DNA from: JACDAN01 sp963834825
GTDB taxonomy: Bacteria > Actinomycetota > Thermoleophilia > Gaiellales > Gaiellaceae
Assembly: GCA_963834825.1 (NCBI GenBank)
Contig: CAWICZ010000010.1
Coordinates: forward strand, 248,001-312,000
Reading direction: 5' to 3'
DNA: 64,000 bases
Both the position numbers and the translations under genes were made by a program. Numbering within the stretch: the first letter of the stretch is position 1; the number at the start of each line of letters is the position of its first letter. The notes under the pieces are model-generated. The model saw only the letters and a list, made by a program, of their open reading frames with translations. It did not search any database and had not been told where the DNA came from. Positions 1-9,889 of this stretch are shown here, one piece after another.

Positions 1-1
1 G

Positions 2-1745
2 GCCAGAGTCGACGATCTCCGTACGGACGAGCTCGAGGAGCTGCAAGAGCTCTACGAGCGGCAGATCTATCCGGTGCTCACGCCGCTCGCGGTCGGTCCG
101 GGTCAGCCGTTCCCCTACATCTCCGGGCTCTCGCTCTCTCTCGGCTTGCTCGTCCGTGACCCCGAGACCGGCGAGGAGCGCTTCGCGCGGGTCAAGGTCC
201 CGGAGCTCCTGCCGCGCTTCCTCAAGATCGGAGATCGGGCGATGTACGTGCCGGTCGAGCAGGTCATCGCTCATTTCCTCCCCTCGCTCTTCCCGCAGAT
301 GGAGATTTCGGAATGCGCCGCGTTCCGCGTTACACGCGATGCCGACTTCGAGGTCTCCGACGAGGCGGACGACCTGCTCGAAGCGCTCGAGCTGGAGCTC
401 CGCCGGCGGCGGTTCGGCGAAGTCGTGCGCGTCGAGGTCGCCGATTCGATGTCCGACCAGATGCGCGCGCGGTTGCTCGGCGGCGTCGGAGCCGACGTGG
501 ATCAGCTCTATTCGGTCGGCGGCCTGCTGAAGCTCGCCGACTTGGGTGAGTTGGCGTCGATCGACCGCCCGGACCTCAAGGACGAACCGTGGAGAGCGGT
601 GACGCAGCAGCGCATCGCGGACTTCGACCTCCGCGGCGCAGTTCTTCGACGAGATCAGACGTGCCGATCTCCTCGTCCACCATCCGTACGAGTCGTTCGC
701 GACGAGCTTCGAGGCGTTCGTCCGCGGCGCCGCAACCGACCCGGATGTTCTCGGGCTCAAGACGACCGTCTACCGCACGAGCGACGAGACCCCGCTCGTA
801 CCGGCACTCGTCGAGGCGGCGGACGAAGGCAAGCAGAGCGTGTGCCTGGTCGAGCTGAAGGCCCGCTTCGACGAGCACCGCAACATCGAGTGGTCCCGAG
901 CGCTCGAGCGCTCGGGCGTCCACGTCGTGTACGGGTTCTCGAACCTGAAGATCCACGCCAAGGCGACACTGATCGTCCGCCGCGAGGGAACCGACCTGCG
1001 CCGTTACGTGCACGTCGGAACCGGCAACTACCACGCGCTGAACGCGCGCGTCTACGAAGACTTCGGGCTCTTCACAGCCGACCCGGAGATCGCCGCCGAC
1101 GTCGCCGACCTCTTCAACTACGTCACCGGCTTCGGGCGACCGCAGCGCTTTCGCAAGCTCCTGGTTGCCCCGTTCGCCCTGCGCTCTCGCTTGATCGACG
1201 AGATTCGGTCTGTCGCGCAGGCGGCCGCGGCCGGCAAGAAGGCGGCGATCCGACTCAAGGTGAACGCGCTCAGCGACCAAGCGATCATCGAAGAGCTCTA
1301 CGAGGCGTCCGGCGCCGGCGCTCAGATCGACATCATCAATCGCGGCGTCTGCGCGCTCCGGCCGGGCCTTCCCGGCATGAGTGAGAACATCCGGGTGCGC
1401 AGTGTGCTCGGCCGCTACCTCGAGCACAGCCGCCTCTTCGTCTTCGACAACGGCAAGCGCTCGACGTACCTGCTCGGCAGCGCCGACCTGATGCCGAGGA
1501 ACCTCGACAACCGGCTCGAGGTCGTCGTCCCGATCGAGGACAGTCGCGCTCAGCAACGGTTGTCCACCGTGTTCGATGCGCTGCTCGCCGACAACGCCCA
1601 GGCGTGGGAGCTCCAGCCGGACGGAACGTGGAAGCGGCTCCGACCGAAGAAGGACGAGCGGCCGAAGCCGGCGCAGACCGTCCTCATGCGAAGCACAAGG
1701 GCCCGGTTCCGTCCACGGCCGACTCCGGCCCGACAGGATCGCTGA
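2..1745 (+). CDS. ppk1: Polyphosphate kinase 1, 5'-partial, one frameshift
   Basis: PPK1 makes long-chain polyphosphate reversibly from ATP. The gene enters from the left edge, and the first visible residues already belong to the family (IYPVLTPLAV, then PFPYISGLSLSL). Frame 2 carries the product to about base 635. It continues in frame 3 (FFDEIRRADLLVHHPYESF), so one indel lies at about 610-642. The two catalytic histidines are present: NLKIHAKATL (codon at 954) and LEHSRLFVF (codon at 1425). They are 157 residues apart, the same distance as His435 and His592 of the E. coli enzyme. The stop overlaps the ATG of ppx as TGATG, so the two are translationally coupled. Identity is secure; the break looks like a sequence error because both halves are intact. 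Confidence 0.93.
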
Positions 1746-2662
1746 TGCCGACCGAAGCCGCTTCCAGAATGGCATCAATGCGAGCAGGCGTGATCGATAT
1801 CGGCTCGAACACGGTTCGTCTGCTCGTGGCGGCGTCCGGCCGTCGCGGGTTGAACACGATCCTGAGCGAACGCACGCATCTCGGCCTCGCCGCCGAGGTC
1901 GAGCGGGACGGAGCGCTGTCCGGGCGGAAGATGGCGCACGCGGCCGAGCTTGCGCGCGGCTACGCGGCGCTCGCCAGGGATTGCGGCGTGCAGACTCTCG
2001 AAGTCCTGGTGACGTCGCCCGGCCGTCAGGCCCGGAACGCCGATCGCCTGCGCCGGATGATCGCCGAAGCGTCGGGTGCGCCGGTCCGGCAGCTATCGGC
2101 GGAGGATGAGGGGCGGTTGGCGTACGCCGGCGCCGTGGCGGCGTGCCGGTCGGTCCCCAAGAGCGTCGCCGTCTGTGACGTCGGCGGCGGCTCGACCCAG
2201 CTCATGGTCGGTACGTCCCACGAGCCGGTGTGGCTGCGATCGCTCGACCTCGGCTCGCTCCGCCTGACCGAGCGGTTCCGCCCGGCCGACCCTCCGGAGC
2301 CGGCCGACCTCGCCGAGATCACAGAAGCCGTCCGGGACGCGTTCATCGGCGTCGTGGCGCCGGTTCCCCGTCTCGCGCTCGCGACCGGGGGGACGGCCCG
2401 AGCGCTGCGTCGCATCGTCGGTCGCCGTCTGGACGAGGAGGAGCTCCTCGCCGCCCTGTGGCGCCTCAGCATCGAGCCGGCGGCTGCGGTGGCCGACGGC
2501 TACGGCATTCCAGCGGAGCGCGCCCGCACGCTTGCGACGGGCGTGATCATCCTGCTCGAGGTCCGTCGCCGGCTCGGCGTCCGGCTCGAGGTCGCACGGG
2601 GCGGCGTTCGCGAGGGCGCGATCCTCGGCCTGCTCGCCGAACTGGCTGAGGAAGCGGCCTAG
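1745..2662 (+). CDS. ppx: Ppx/GppA family exopolyphosphatase
   Basis: This is an ASKHA-fold phosphatase of the Ppx/GppA family, which removes phosphate from polyphosphate ends or from pppGpp. Phosphate-binding loop 1 is GVIDIGSNTVRLLV near residue 13 and loop 2 is VCDVGGGSTQLMV near residue 138. At about 305 residues it is the short form, with the N-terminal two domains only. The start at 1745 overlaps the ppk1 stop; ATG codons at 1769 and 1778 are also possible and would remove a short unconserved leader. Coupling to ppk1 favours a polyphosphate role over pppGpp, but that is inference. Confidence 0.9.
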   Translation: MPTEAASRMASMRAGVIDIGSNTVRLLVAASGRRGLNTILSERTHLGLAAEVERDGALSGRKMAHAAELARGYAALARDCGVQTLEVLVTSPGRQARNADRLRRMIAEASGAPVRQLSAEDEGRLAYAGAVAACRSVPKSVAVCDVGGGSTQLMVGTSHEPVWLRSLDLGSLRLTERFRPADPPEPADLAEITEAVRDAFIGVVAPVPRLALATGGTARALRRIVGRRLDEEELLAALWRLSIEPAAAVADGYGIPAERARTLATGVIILLEVRRRLGVRLEVARGGVREGAILGLLAELAEEAA

Positions 2663-2668
2663 GTCAGC

Positions 2669-3151
2669 CTAGGTCGCCGGCGTCTCGCCGTCGTAGTAGC
2701 CGACCGTGCTCTCGCGGCGGACGAGAACGTGATCCTCTCCTCCACCCGGGACCGGCCAGACGCCGATCTTGTCGCTGTCCGGGTAGACCGCGACTCCGGG
2801 ATTCATCTTCGTGGAGAACATCAGCACCCTGACCGTCTCGTCGGTTCGGTTCGTGACCTTGTGCGCGCCGTCGGGCCCCTCGGGAAAGCACACGACGTCG
2901 TTCGGCTTCAGCTCGTCCTCGCCGTCGGGGTGCCGGAGCGTCGGCTGCCCCCGGAGCACGACCACCCACTCCTCGTCCGGGTACTCGTAGTGGTAGGGGC
3001 AGATGCTCTGCCCCGGCGGGAGCTCGTAGACGGTGCCGCCGAGCCGGACCGCGTCGATCGACGGGCCGAACCTGGCCATGCCCGCCCGGTAGCCCTCCGG
3101 ATCGGACTCGTCGTACTCGAGCTCGAGCTCATCGAGGTTCGTGCGCCTCAC
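2669..3151 (-). CDS. Cupin-domain protein
   Basis: A 160-residue single-domain cupin. The first cupin motif is YELPPGQSICPYHYEYPDEEWVVV in outline, with the PYHYE histidines and acid as likely metal ligands; the second is around FPEGPDGAHKV. The reaction cannot be read from the sequence. It lies 11 bases downstream of the Nudix/SixA gene on the same strand, so it is probably the last gene of a CHAD-Nudix-cupin operon. It is convergent with ppx; the two stop codons are seven bases apart and each falls in a CTAG. A sugar- or nucleotide-related role is possible but unsupported. Confidence 0.75.
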   Translation of the reverse strand: MRRTNLDELELEYDESDPEGYRAGMARFGPSIDAVRLGGTVYELPPGQSICPYHYEYPDEEWVVVLRGQPTLRHPDGEDELKPNDVVCFPEGPDGAHKVTNRTDETVRVLMFSTKMNPGVAVYPDSDKIGVWPVPGGGEDHVLVRRESTVGYYDGETPAT

Positions 3152-3162
3152 CGTCGCGCAAT

Positions 3163-3981
3163 CTACCCGGGCGGGGGAAGACGGCCCAATTCGGCCAGCG
3201 CCCCGTTCGCAGCCTCCACGACGATCGTCGCCCCCTTCTTCGTCTTGCCGAAGAGCGGATGGATCTCAGGCCCGTGTCCGCACAGCACAGTCGCCGTGCC
3301 CGCCACGTCCTCGAACAGCGAGCGCACCTGCGCGCCGTCGGCGCCCTCGGCGAGCGCGTCGACCGGCTCGACCTCTAGCCCGCGGGCGGCGGCGAGCGGC
3401 TCGACGCTCTGCACGCAACGGACAAGAGGGCTCGTAAGGATGCGCTCGAGCTCGAACGGCGCCAGCTGTCGGACGAGCTCAGACGCCTGCCGGATCCCTT
3501 TCGCGTCGAGTGGACGCAGATCGTCGTGGTCGTCCCAGTTGTCGCGGTGACCGGCCGAGGCATGCCGGATGACGAGGAGCGGCGGGGGCACGGAGCGCAG
3601 AACCTCATGGTCGCGGTCGTACGTGAGTGATCCGAAGGCGTCGCGCGGTCGCTCCCAACTGATCTCGTCCACCTCGCTGTGCGGCTCGAAGGCGCCTCCC
3701 TCGATGGTCATCGTCCAGTAGCGGACGACCTTCGAACGCCCACGAGCGTCGCGGTACCGCGTACTGGGCAGCTCCTGCCCGAGCACGCAGCGAAAGCCGG
3801 TCTCCTCCTCCACCTCGCGCAGTGCCGCGGCCTCGTCCGGCTCGCCCGGTTCGTTCTTGCCCTTGGGGAAGCTCCAGTCGTCGTAGCGCGGACGGTGGAC
3901 GAGAAGCACCTCATGACCGCCCGGCCCGGCCCGGCGGACGACCCCGCCGCCGGCGCGAACCAGGTCGGGGCTCTCGCTCAC
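3163..3981 (-). CDS. mutT1: Nudix hydrolase / histidine phosphatase fusion (MutT1-like)
   Basis: A two-domain protein of about 272 residues. The N-terminal Nudix domain has a full Nudix box (G-x5-E-x7-REVEEETGF, about residues 40-60). The C-terminal half is a SixA-type histidine phosphatase with LLVIRHASAG and a second histidine in LCGHGPEI. This architecture is known from mycobacterial MutT1, which hydrolyses 8-oxo-dGTP and diadenosine polyphosphates and lies next to ppk in Mycobacterium. I chose GTG 3981 because it overlaps the CHAD stop as GTGA; the longest frame starts at 4032 inside CHAD. Its position in a polyphosphate block supports nucleotide sanitation or polyphosphate-linked nucleotide turnover. 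Confidence 0.88.
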   Translation of the reverse strand: MSESPDLVRAGGGVVRRAGPGGHEVLLVHRPRYDDWSFPKGKNEPGEPDEAAALREVEEETGFRCVLGQELPSTRYRDARGRSKVVRYWTMTIEGGAFEPHSEVDEISWERPRDAFGSLTYDRDHEVLRSVPPPLLVIRHASAGHRDNWDDHDDLRPLDAKGIRQASELVRQLAPFELERILTSPLVRCVQSVEPLAAARGLEVEPVDALAEGADGAQVRSLFEDVAGTATVLCGHGPEIHPLFGKTKKGATIVVEAANGALAELGRLPPPG

Positions 3982-4802
3982 CGCCACTCGCTGTCGCCCG
4001 CGCGCTCGAGACGTTTCCAGGCCTTCCTCCACGCCCGACGCTCCTCGAGCCGGCGGTTCCGCTGCCGCTCGATCAGCATCCCGGCCGCGAGCGCCGTGCG
4101 GCCGGTGCCGCGCAGCCGAGCGACGAGGTCGCGAATTCGCTCCTCGGCGACGACCGCATCCTGATGCTCGCCGAGGATGTCCTGGAGCGCCTTCGCCCGC
4201 TGGATGTACCGCCTGCTCCCGCCGGCCGCCTCGGCGGCGTAGCGGGCGCGCTTGACCTTGATTCGGACCTTGTGGAGCTCCTCGTCAGAGGGATCGCTGC
4301 CGTCGAGCAGAGCAACCGACTTCGCGAGCCGGCGATGCTCCTTGGTCGCCGCCGAGCGCAGGTTGCCGTTCCCGAGCGCGGGCGGTTGATCGAGCTCGTC
4401 CAGAAGCACCCGGTAGCGCTCGGAATCGAGCGCGTCGAGGAGCTCGCGGCGGGCCTTCTGGCGCTCCTCGTCGAGCAGCTCGAGCGCGGCGCCGAACGCC
4501 GCCGCCTCCTGCAGGCCCTCGAGCTCGTCGAGCAGGTAGGCGATGAGGACGTCGCGGTCTCGCACCTCCCCGAGTGCGGTCCCGAGCCAGCGGAGCTCCT
4601 CGCGAAGGCGCTCCGAGCGTTCGGGATCGTCCGTGTGCGGACGGGCGGAGCGAAGAAGCGAGCGCAGGCGTCTCGTCGCGACGCGTTGCTTGTGCACGGC
4701 CTCGGGGTCGACCCCGATCCTGACCTCCGGCTCGTAGCGGACAACCTCGTCCCGCTGGTGGCGTAGTGCGCGTTCGAACGGACGAGCCGGCATCCGCCGC
4801 AT
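3978..4802 (-). CDS. CHAD-domain protein
   Basis: A CHAD domain fills nearly the whole 274-residue protein. It is an alpha-helical family rich in conserved histidine, lysine and arginine that binds polyphosphate. Visible signatures are HKQRVATRRLRSLLR near the N-terminus and the repeat-like HKVRIKVKRARYAAE in the second half. The open frame extends to 4868, but that would run through the uppP start region; ATG 4802 (or 4793) gives the usual CHAD N-terminus. It overlaps the Nudix gene (GTGA) and sits opposite ppk1-ppx, so a polyphosphate-binding role fits the context well. Confidence 0.88.
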   Translation of the reverse strand: MRRMPARPFERALRHQRDEVVRYEPEVRIGVDPEAVHKQRVATRRLRSLLRSARPHTDDPERSERLREELRWLGTALGEVRDRDVLIAYLLDELEGLQEAAAFGAALELLDEERQKARRELLDALDSERYRVLLDELDQPPALGNGNLRSAATKEHRRLAKSVALLDGSDPSDEELHKVRIKVKRARYAAEAAGGSRRYIQRAKALQDILGEHQDAVVAEERIRDLVARLRGTGRTALAAGMLIERQRNRRLEERRAWRKAWKRLERAGDSEWR

Positions 4803-4834
4803 CGTAGACCTGTGCGTCCCTCCGTCTCGAGTGC

Positions 4835-4840
4835 TATAGA
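4835..4840 (+). promoter_or_regulatory. Possible -10 box of uppP
   Basis: TATAGA lies eight bases before the uppP ATG, which would give a leaderless or nearly leaderless transcript. No convincing -35 box is seen. The gap between the divergent CHAD and uppP genes is under 50 bases. Confidence 0.35.
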
Positions 4841-4848
4841 CGTGCGCG

Positions 4849-5790
4849 ATGCGTGGCCGGGTCGGCATCTACACGGCGGCCGGCGCGGCCCTCGCCGCCG
4901 CGCTGCTGCTCGCGGTGCTCGGCGTCGGCGAGGTCGACGGAGCCCTCTCGAACTGGCAGGCACTCGTGCTCGGTCTCGTCCAAGGGGCGACCGAGCTCCT
5001 CCCGATCTCGTCGTCCGGACACCTGATCCTCGTGCCCTGGGCCGCCGACTGGACGTTTCTCGAGCAGAACGACGAGTTCAACCAGACGTTCGACGTCGCA
5101 CTGCACCTGGGGACCCTGTTCGCGGTCGTCGGCTACTTCTGGCGCGACCTCGTGCAGTACGTCGTCGCGTGGTTCCACTCCGTGGCACGGCGGTCGATCA
5201 CGGGTGCGGACGAGCGAATCGCATGGTTCCTCTTCGTCGGGACGATTCCGGCCGTCCTGATCGGCGGCATCGGCGAGTCGTTCATTGCCAAGCACCTCGG
5301 TGAGCCCTGGCAGATCGCGATCCTCCTCGCAGTCTTCGCCGGCATCCTTTGGATCGCCGACCAACGGCCGACGCGACGCCACCTGGAGTCGTTGACGATC
5401 CGCGACGCGGTGATCATCGGGACCGCGCAGGCAGCGGCGCTCGCTCCCGGCGTGTCGCGGTCCGGGATCACGATCTCGGCCGGACGCTTCCTCGGTCTCG
5501 ACCGCGACACGGCCGCTCGGGTCTCGTTCCTGCTGCTCGTCCCCGTCACGCTGGGCGCCGTCCTGTTCAAGGGTACGACGGACGTCCTCTTCGGCGACCT
5601 GCCCGCCGGCTGGGAGGGGCCGTTCGTCGTCGGCGTCCTGGCGGCGGCCGCGAGCGGGCTCGTCGCGATCGTCTTCCTGCTCGGGTTCGTGCGGCGTCAC
5701 ACCTACACCCCGTTCGTCGTCTACCGCCTGATCGTGGCGGCGATCGTCCTGCTCGTGATCGTCAGCGGCGCCCGCGAAGCGACGTTCTAG
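4849..5790 (+). CDS. uppP: Undecaprenyl-diphosphatase UppP
   Basis: This integral membrane phosphatase recycles undecaprenyl diphosphate for peptidoglycan and other cell-wall polymers. The two family motifs are present: QGATELLPISSSGHLIL near residue 45 and PGVSRSGITISAGRF near residue 202. Several hydrophobic segments run through the 313 residues. ATG 4849 gives a first TM (LAAALLLAVLGVG) followed by the conserved region. The stop shares a CTAG with the convergent MFS gene. Confidence 0.93.
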   Translation: MRGRVGIYTAAGAALAAALLLAVLGVGEVDGALSNWQALVLGLVQGATELLPISSSGHLILVPWAADWTFLEQNDEFNQTFDVALHLGTLFAVVGYFWRDLVQYVVAWFHSVARRSITGADERIAWFLFVGTIPAVLIGGIGESFIAKHLGEPWQIAILLAVFAGILWIADQRPTRRHLESLTIRDAVIIGTAQAAALAPGVSRSGITISAGRFLGLDRDTAARVSFLLLVPVTLGAVLFKGTTDVLFGDLPAGWEGPFVVGVLAAAASGLVAIVFLLGFVRRHTYTPFVVYRLIVAAIVLLVIVSGAREATF

Positions 5791-7020
5791 GGCGCAGGAG
5801 CCGGAGCCACGTCCGTCCGACGGAGGTTCCGAACCTCGTCGATGAGGAGAACTAGCGCCGTCGCGGCGACGATGACGACTGCGGCGCCGACGAGCGTCCG
5901 GGTGACGCCAACGCTGTCTGCCACCGGCCCGGCGACGGCCGCGCCGAGCGGGATGAAGACGAACGAGCCGAGGGCGTCGTAGGAGTAGACGCGTGAGAGC
6001 TGGTCGGGCGAAATCTGCTGCTGCATCGCAACGTCCCAGAAGACGCCGAAAACCTCGATGCCGAATCCAGCCGTGAAGGCGGCGAGCGCGATCACCACCG
6101 TCGGCGCCGGAGGGGCGAGCAGGAGGATCGGCAGTGCCATCGGGAAGATCGCCAGCGTCGCGACCAGCAGCAGCCGGTCCGGCCGATATCGCAGTGTGAA
6201 CACCCCCCCGAGGATGAAGCCTGCGGCCTGGGCGGCGAGGATGAAGCCCCACGCCGCGGCGCCGCCGAGTTCGTCGTCCGCCACGAGCGGCCCGAGCACG
6301 GCCCAGGCGCCGACACCGGCTGCGTTGACGAAGGCGAACTGGATGACGATCCCCCAGAGCCAGGCACGCGAGCGGAACGCGTCCCAACCCTCGCGCAGCT
6401 CGCGCAGGAAGTGCCGCTCGGGCATCGTCAGGTCGCGGGGGAGCCGCAGCGCCAGCAGGAAGGCGGCGCCGACGAAGTACGTTGTCGCGTCGAACGCGAG
6501 CGCCCAGCCCGACCCGATCGCCGCGACCAGGATTCCGCCCGCCGCGGCACCGCCGATCTGGGTGCCGTTCCGGGTCAAGCGCAGCAGCGCGTTCGCCTCT
6601 TGGAGCAGGCGAGCGCTGACGGTCTGCGGCACGATCCCCTGCGCGGCGGGGAAGAAGAAGGAGGTCGCGACGCCCCGGACTACCTGGAGAGCAACCAGGT
6701 GCCAGATCTCGGCGACACCCGTGAGGACGAGCACGGCGATCGCGGCCTGCGCACCCCCTGCAATGCAAGTCGGAGACCACCATCACGTGGTGACGCGGCA
6801 GCCGGTCGGCCCAGATGCCGCCAACGAGGAGGAAGAAGACCTGCGGGACGAAACCGGCGGCAACGACGAGGCCGAGGTCCGACGCCGACCCGGTCAAGTC
6901 AAGAACCGCGAACGCGAGCGCGATCGGCGCGAACGCGGTCCCGAACAGTGAGACCGCACGCCCCAGGAAGAGCAGGCGAAACTCCCGCTCGCCGAGCGGG
7001 CTGAGCGCGGCACGCAGCAC
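5787..7020 (-). CDS. MFS transporter (MFS_3/EntS-like), one frameshift
   Basis: A major facilitator superfamily protein, probably a drug or metabolite exporter of the EntS/MFS_3 type. The N-terminal part in one frame reads EFRLLFLGRAVSLFGTAFAP and ends with IWADRLPRHHVMVVSD near 6770. The rest, from MLVLTGVAEIWHLVALQVV to the end, is in another frame, so one indel lies at about 6735-6775. Combined length is about 410 residues with roughly twelve hydrophobic segments. It is 10 bases downstream of the MaoC gene on the same strand. The substrate is unknown. Confidence 0.82.
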
Positions 7021-7029
7021 CGCCTTAAC

Positions 7030-7479
7030 CTAAAAGACGAGGTAGAGCACTTCGCCGACGAGCGCCGGCTTCTCCGCGTCCCTGATCTCGATCTCGACGC
7101 CGAGGCGGTAGAGCACGCCTTCACCGCGCCGCTCGCTGCTCAGCAGCCTCGCCTTGAGGCGGACCTGGGAGCCGACGGGGACCGGCGCGGTGAAGCGGAT
7201 CTTCTCCGTCCCGTAGTTGATGCCCATTCGCACGTCGGAGACGTTCAGCACCTGCGAGACGAAGTACGGCAGCATCGAGAGGCTGAGGTAGCCGTGGGCG
7301 ACGGTCGTCCCGAACGGGCCCTGAGCGGCCATGTCCGGGTCGACGTGGATCCACTGGTGATCGTGCGTCGCCTCGGCGAACTGGTCGATCTGGCTCTGCT
7401 CGATCGTCTCCCAGTTGCTCGTGCCGAGGTCCAGGTCTTCCGCGGACTCGAGCTCGGCGAGCGTCAGCTTGGTCGTCAC
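7030..7479 (-). CDS. MaoC-like (R)-specific enoyl-CoA hydratase
   Basis: A single hotdog domain of 149 residues in the MaoC family, which hydrates enoyl-CoA to (R)-3-hydroxyacyl-CoA. The hydratase 2 motif is visible as ATHDHQWIHVDPDMA and then FGTTVAHGYLSLS; Asp in THDHQ and His in WIHVD are the expected catalytic pair. GTG 7479 overlaps the ligase stop (GTGA). The longer open frame is only the ligase in another frame. The product would feed the adjacent SDR, giving a compact hydratase/dehydrogenase/ligase set. Confidence 0.88.
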   Translation of the reverse strand: MTTKLTLAELESAEDLDLGTSNWETIEQSQIDQFAEATHDHQWIHVDPDMAAQGPFGTTVAHGYLSLSMLPYFVSQVLNVSDVRMGINYGTEKIRFTAPVPVGSQVRLKARLLSSERRGEGVLYRLGVEIEIRDAEKPALVGEVLYLVF

Positions 7480-8939
7480 GCCGGCGCCTCCTCGGGGATC
7501 CGCGCGCGCAACGCCTTGCGGTCGAGCTTGCCGACCGGAGTGAGCGGCAGCGAGCCGACGACGTGCACCTCGCGCGGGTATTTGTAGCCGCCGATCCGCT
7601 CCTTGCTCCACGCGACGAGCTCGCCCGGAGTCGTCTCCTGGCCAGGTTTCAACTCGACGAACGCAACCACCTCCTCGCCGTGGGCCTCGTCGGAGCGGCC
7701 GACGATGCCGGCTGCGGCGACCGCCGGATGCTCCAGCAGCGCCTCCTCGACGTCGCGCGGGAAGACGTTGAAGCCGCCCCGGATGATCAGATCCTTCTTC
7801 CGGTCGACGATGTAGAGGTAGCCGTCCGCGTCGAGGTACCCGAGGTCGCCGGTCCGGAGCCAGCCGTCCTCGATCGCCTCCGCCGTCTCGTCGGGCGCGT
7901 TCCAGTAGCCGAGCATGACCGAGCGGGAGCGGACGCAGATCTCGCCGACGTCCCCATCGCCGTCGATCCGAACGTCGACCCCCGGAACGGGCTTTCCGAC
8001 CGAACCGAGCCGTGCCTGGCCCGGCGGCGTCGAGGAAACGAGCGCCGCGGTCTCGGTGAGGCCGTAGCCCTCGCGGATCTCCACCTTCGGCAGGCGGCGG
8101 AGGACCTCCTCAGCGGTCTCTGTCGGGAGCGGCGCGCCGCCCGAGACGATGTACCTGAGCTCGGAGAGGTCGTAGCTCTCCACTGGAAGCGCGAGGAGAA
8201 GCTGGAGCATTGACGGGACGACGGCGGTGATCTGCGTCCGGTGCTCCTGGGCAAGCTCGAGCCAGCGTTCGGGATCGAACCAGCGCAGCAGTACGGTGGG
8301 GTGCTGCTGGACGTTGTGGAGCCCAACGACGGCGACGAGGAGGCCGTAGGCGTGCGACAGCGGGAGCGCGTTGAGCCCGCGGGCGATGCCGGGGATGTGC
8401 CCCGACTCGTGGCCGCTCTTGCCGGCCCACCACAGGTTCTCGTGGGAAAGCAGAACGCCCTTGGCCCGGCCGGTGGTCCCGCCCGTATAGAGCAGCGCAG
8501 CGGGATCGGATGCGTCGCGCGGGACGATCGGCGCCGGCTCGCCCGACTCGAGCTCCGGGAACTCGTCGGTCGTGACGACCCGGACCCCGTCGGGGACGTT
8601 TCCCGCGAGCTCCGGCGTCGCGAGCACGACCTTGGCACCGGAGTCCGAGACGATGTGTTCCAGCTCGGTGGGTGGGAGCAGAAAGATCGCCGGGGTGACG
8701 ACGCCGCCCGCGCGCCAGACAGCGTTGTAGGCGATCGCGACCTCGGGGCAATTCGCCATCAGGACGACGACTCGATCGCCCGGCTCGACACCGAGCTCAC
8801 TCAACCCTCGCGCGAGCCGCGTGCCCCGGTCGTGCAGCTCCGCGGAGCGAAGCCACTCGCCTTCGAACCAGAGGGAGTCGTAGTCCCCGAGGCGTTCCTG
8901 CGCCTCATCGGCGAGCCGAGCGAGATGCATGTCAGCCAA
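7476..8939 (-). CDS. AMP-dependent acyl-CoA synthetase
   Basis: A 487-residue member of the ANL superfamily, which activates a carboxylic acid through an acyl-adenylate to acyl-CoA. Motifs are all present: LLYTGGTTGRAKGV (A3, near residue 150), YGLTETA (A5), GWLRTGDLGYLDADG and DRKKDLIIRGGFNVFP (A7-A8), and the catalytic lysine in PLTPVGKLDRKALR at the end. The ATG overlaps the SDR stop by eight bases; an ATG at 8930 is an alternative. Clustering with MaoC and an SDR suggests a fatty or branched acid substrate; the exact acid cannot be told. Confidence 0.9.
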   Translation of the reverse strand: MADMHLARLADEAQERLGDYDSLWFEGEWLRSAELHDRGTRLARGLSELGVEPGDRVVVLMANCPEVAIAYNAVWRAGGVVTPAIFLLPPTELEHIVSDSGAKVVLATPELAGNVPDGVRVVTTDEFPELESGEPAPIVPRDASDPAALLYTGGTTGRAKGVLLSHENLWWAGKSGHESGHIPGIARGLNALPLSHAYGLLVAVVGLHNVQQHPTVLLRWFDPERWLELAQEHRTQITAVVPSMLQLLLALPVESYDLSELRYIVSGGAPLPTETAEEVLRRLPKVEIREGYGLTETAALVSSTPPGQARLGSVGKPVPGVDVRIDGDGDVGEICVRSRSVMLGYWNAPDETAEAIEDGWLRTGDLGYLDADGYLYIVDRKKDLIIRGGFNVFPRDVEEALLEHPAVAAAGIVGRSDEAHGEEVVAFVELKPGQETTPGELVAWSKERIGGYKYPREVHVVGSLPLTPVGKLDRKALRARIPEEAPA

Positions 8940-9868
8940 CGCGCATCGACCTGCCTCCGGCCTTGCCCATCATCGCCACCATGCCCTCGGGCGCTGCCCC
9001 CTCCGGGAAGCGCTCCCTCAGCTCGGCGAGCAGCGCATCGGCATCCCACCGCTCGTCGGCGGAGAGCAGCTCTCCGGCATCCCACGGGCGAAGGACGTTC
9101 ACCGATCCGCCCCAGACGAAGAAGCACTGGCCGGTGATGTCCTGCGCCTCGTCGGCGGAGAGGGCGACGACGAGCGGAGCCATGTTTCCGGGATCGAGCG
9201 GGTCGAACCCTTCGTCCGGGGGCAGGCAGATCGCCGAACGTCTCCTCGGTCATCCGCGTCCGAGCGTTCGGTGCGATGCAGTTGACGGTGACGCCGTAGC
9301 GGTGCAGCTCCTGCGCCGCGATCAGCGTCAGGCCGGCGATCGCCGCCTTGGCAGCGCCGTAGTTCGCCTGGCCGACATTGCCGAAGACACCCGACGGGCT
9401 CGACGTCGAGATCACGCGCGCGCGGAGGCTCTCGCCGCTCTTCGACCGCTCGCGCCAGTAGGCCGCCGCGTGCCGCAGCGGCCCGAAGTGGCCCTTGAGG
9501 TGGACGGCGATGACGGCGTCCCACTCCTCCTCGGTCATGTTCACGAGCATCCGGTCGCGCAGGATTCCCGCGTTCAGGACGAGGATGTCGAGGGCGCCGT
9601 AACGCTCGATCGCACGCTGGATCATGTGCTCGGCGGCACCGAAATCCGAGACGTCGTCGTAGTTGGCGACGGCCTCGCCGCCGGCCGCGACGATCTCGTT
9701 CACGACCGACTGGGCAGGCGTCGCGTCGGTCCCCTCGCCCGCGAGCGAGGCGCCGAGATCGTTGACGACGACGCGCGCGCCGGCCTCCGCCAGCGCCAGG
9801 GCGTGCCCGCGGCCGATTCCACGGCCGGCGCCTGTCACGATCGCCACTTTGCCCTCGAGAGACGGCAT
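8932..9868 (-). CDS. SDR family 3-hydroxyacyl-CoA dehydrogenase-like, one frameshift
   Basis: A short-chain dehydrogenase resembling the dehydrogenase part of the HSD17B4/MFE-2 family. It has TGAGRGIGRGHALALAEAG for NAD(P), LNAGILRD, serine in STSSPSGVFG and the YGAAK catalytic pair. The N-terminal frame breaks after TFGDLP, and the C-terminal part (from MAPLVVALSADEAQDITG) is in another frame. The break falls at a run of five G at about 9218-9222. Combined length is about 312 residues. Start ATG 9868 gives MPSLEGKVAIVTG. It is the first gene of the SDR-ligase-MaoC-MFS unit. Confidence 0.88.
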
Positions 9869-9889
9869 TACGGGAAGATCGTACGACGC

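Noticed and set aside
576..1778. Long minus-strand open frame opposite ppk1
   Set aside because: Arg/Asp/Val-rich shadow of the ppk1 codons with no family motif.
4834..5786. C-terminal extension of the minus-strand MFS frame across uppP
   Set aside because: Caused by the frameshift near 6770; the true product leaves this frame and stops at 5787.
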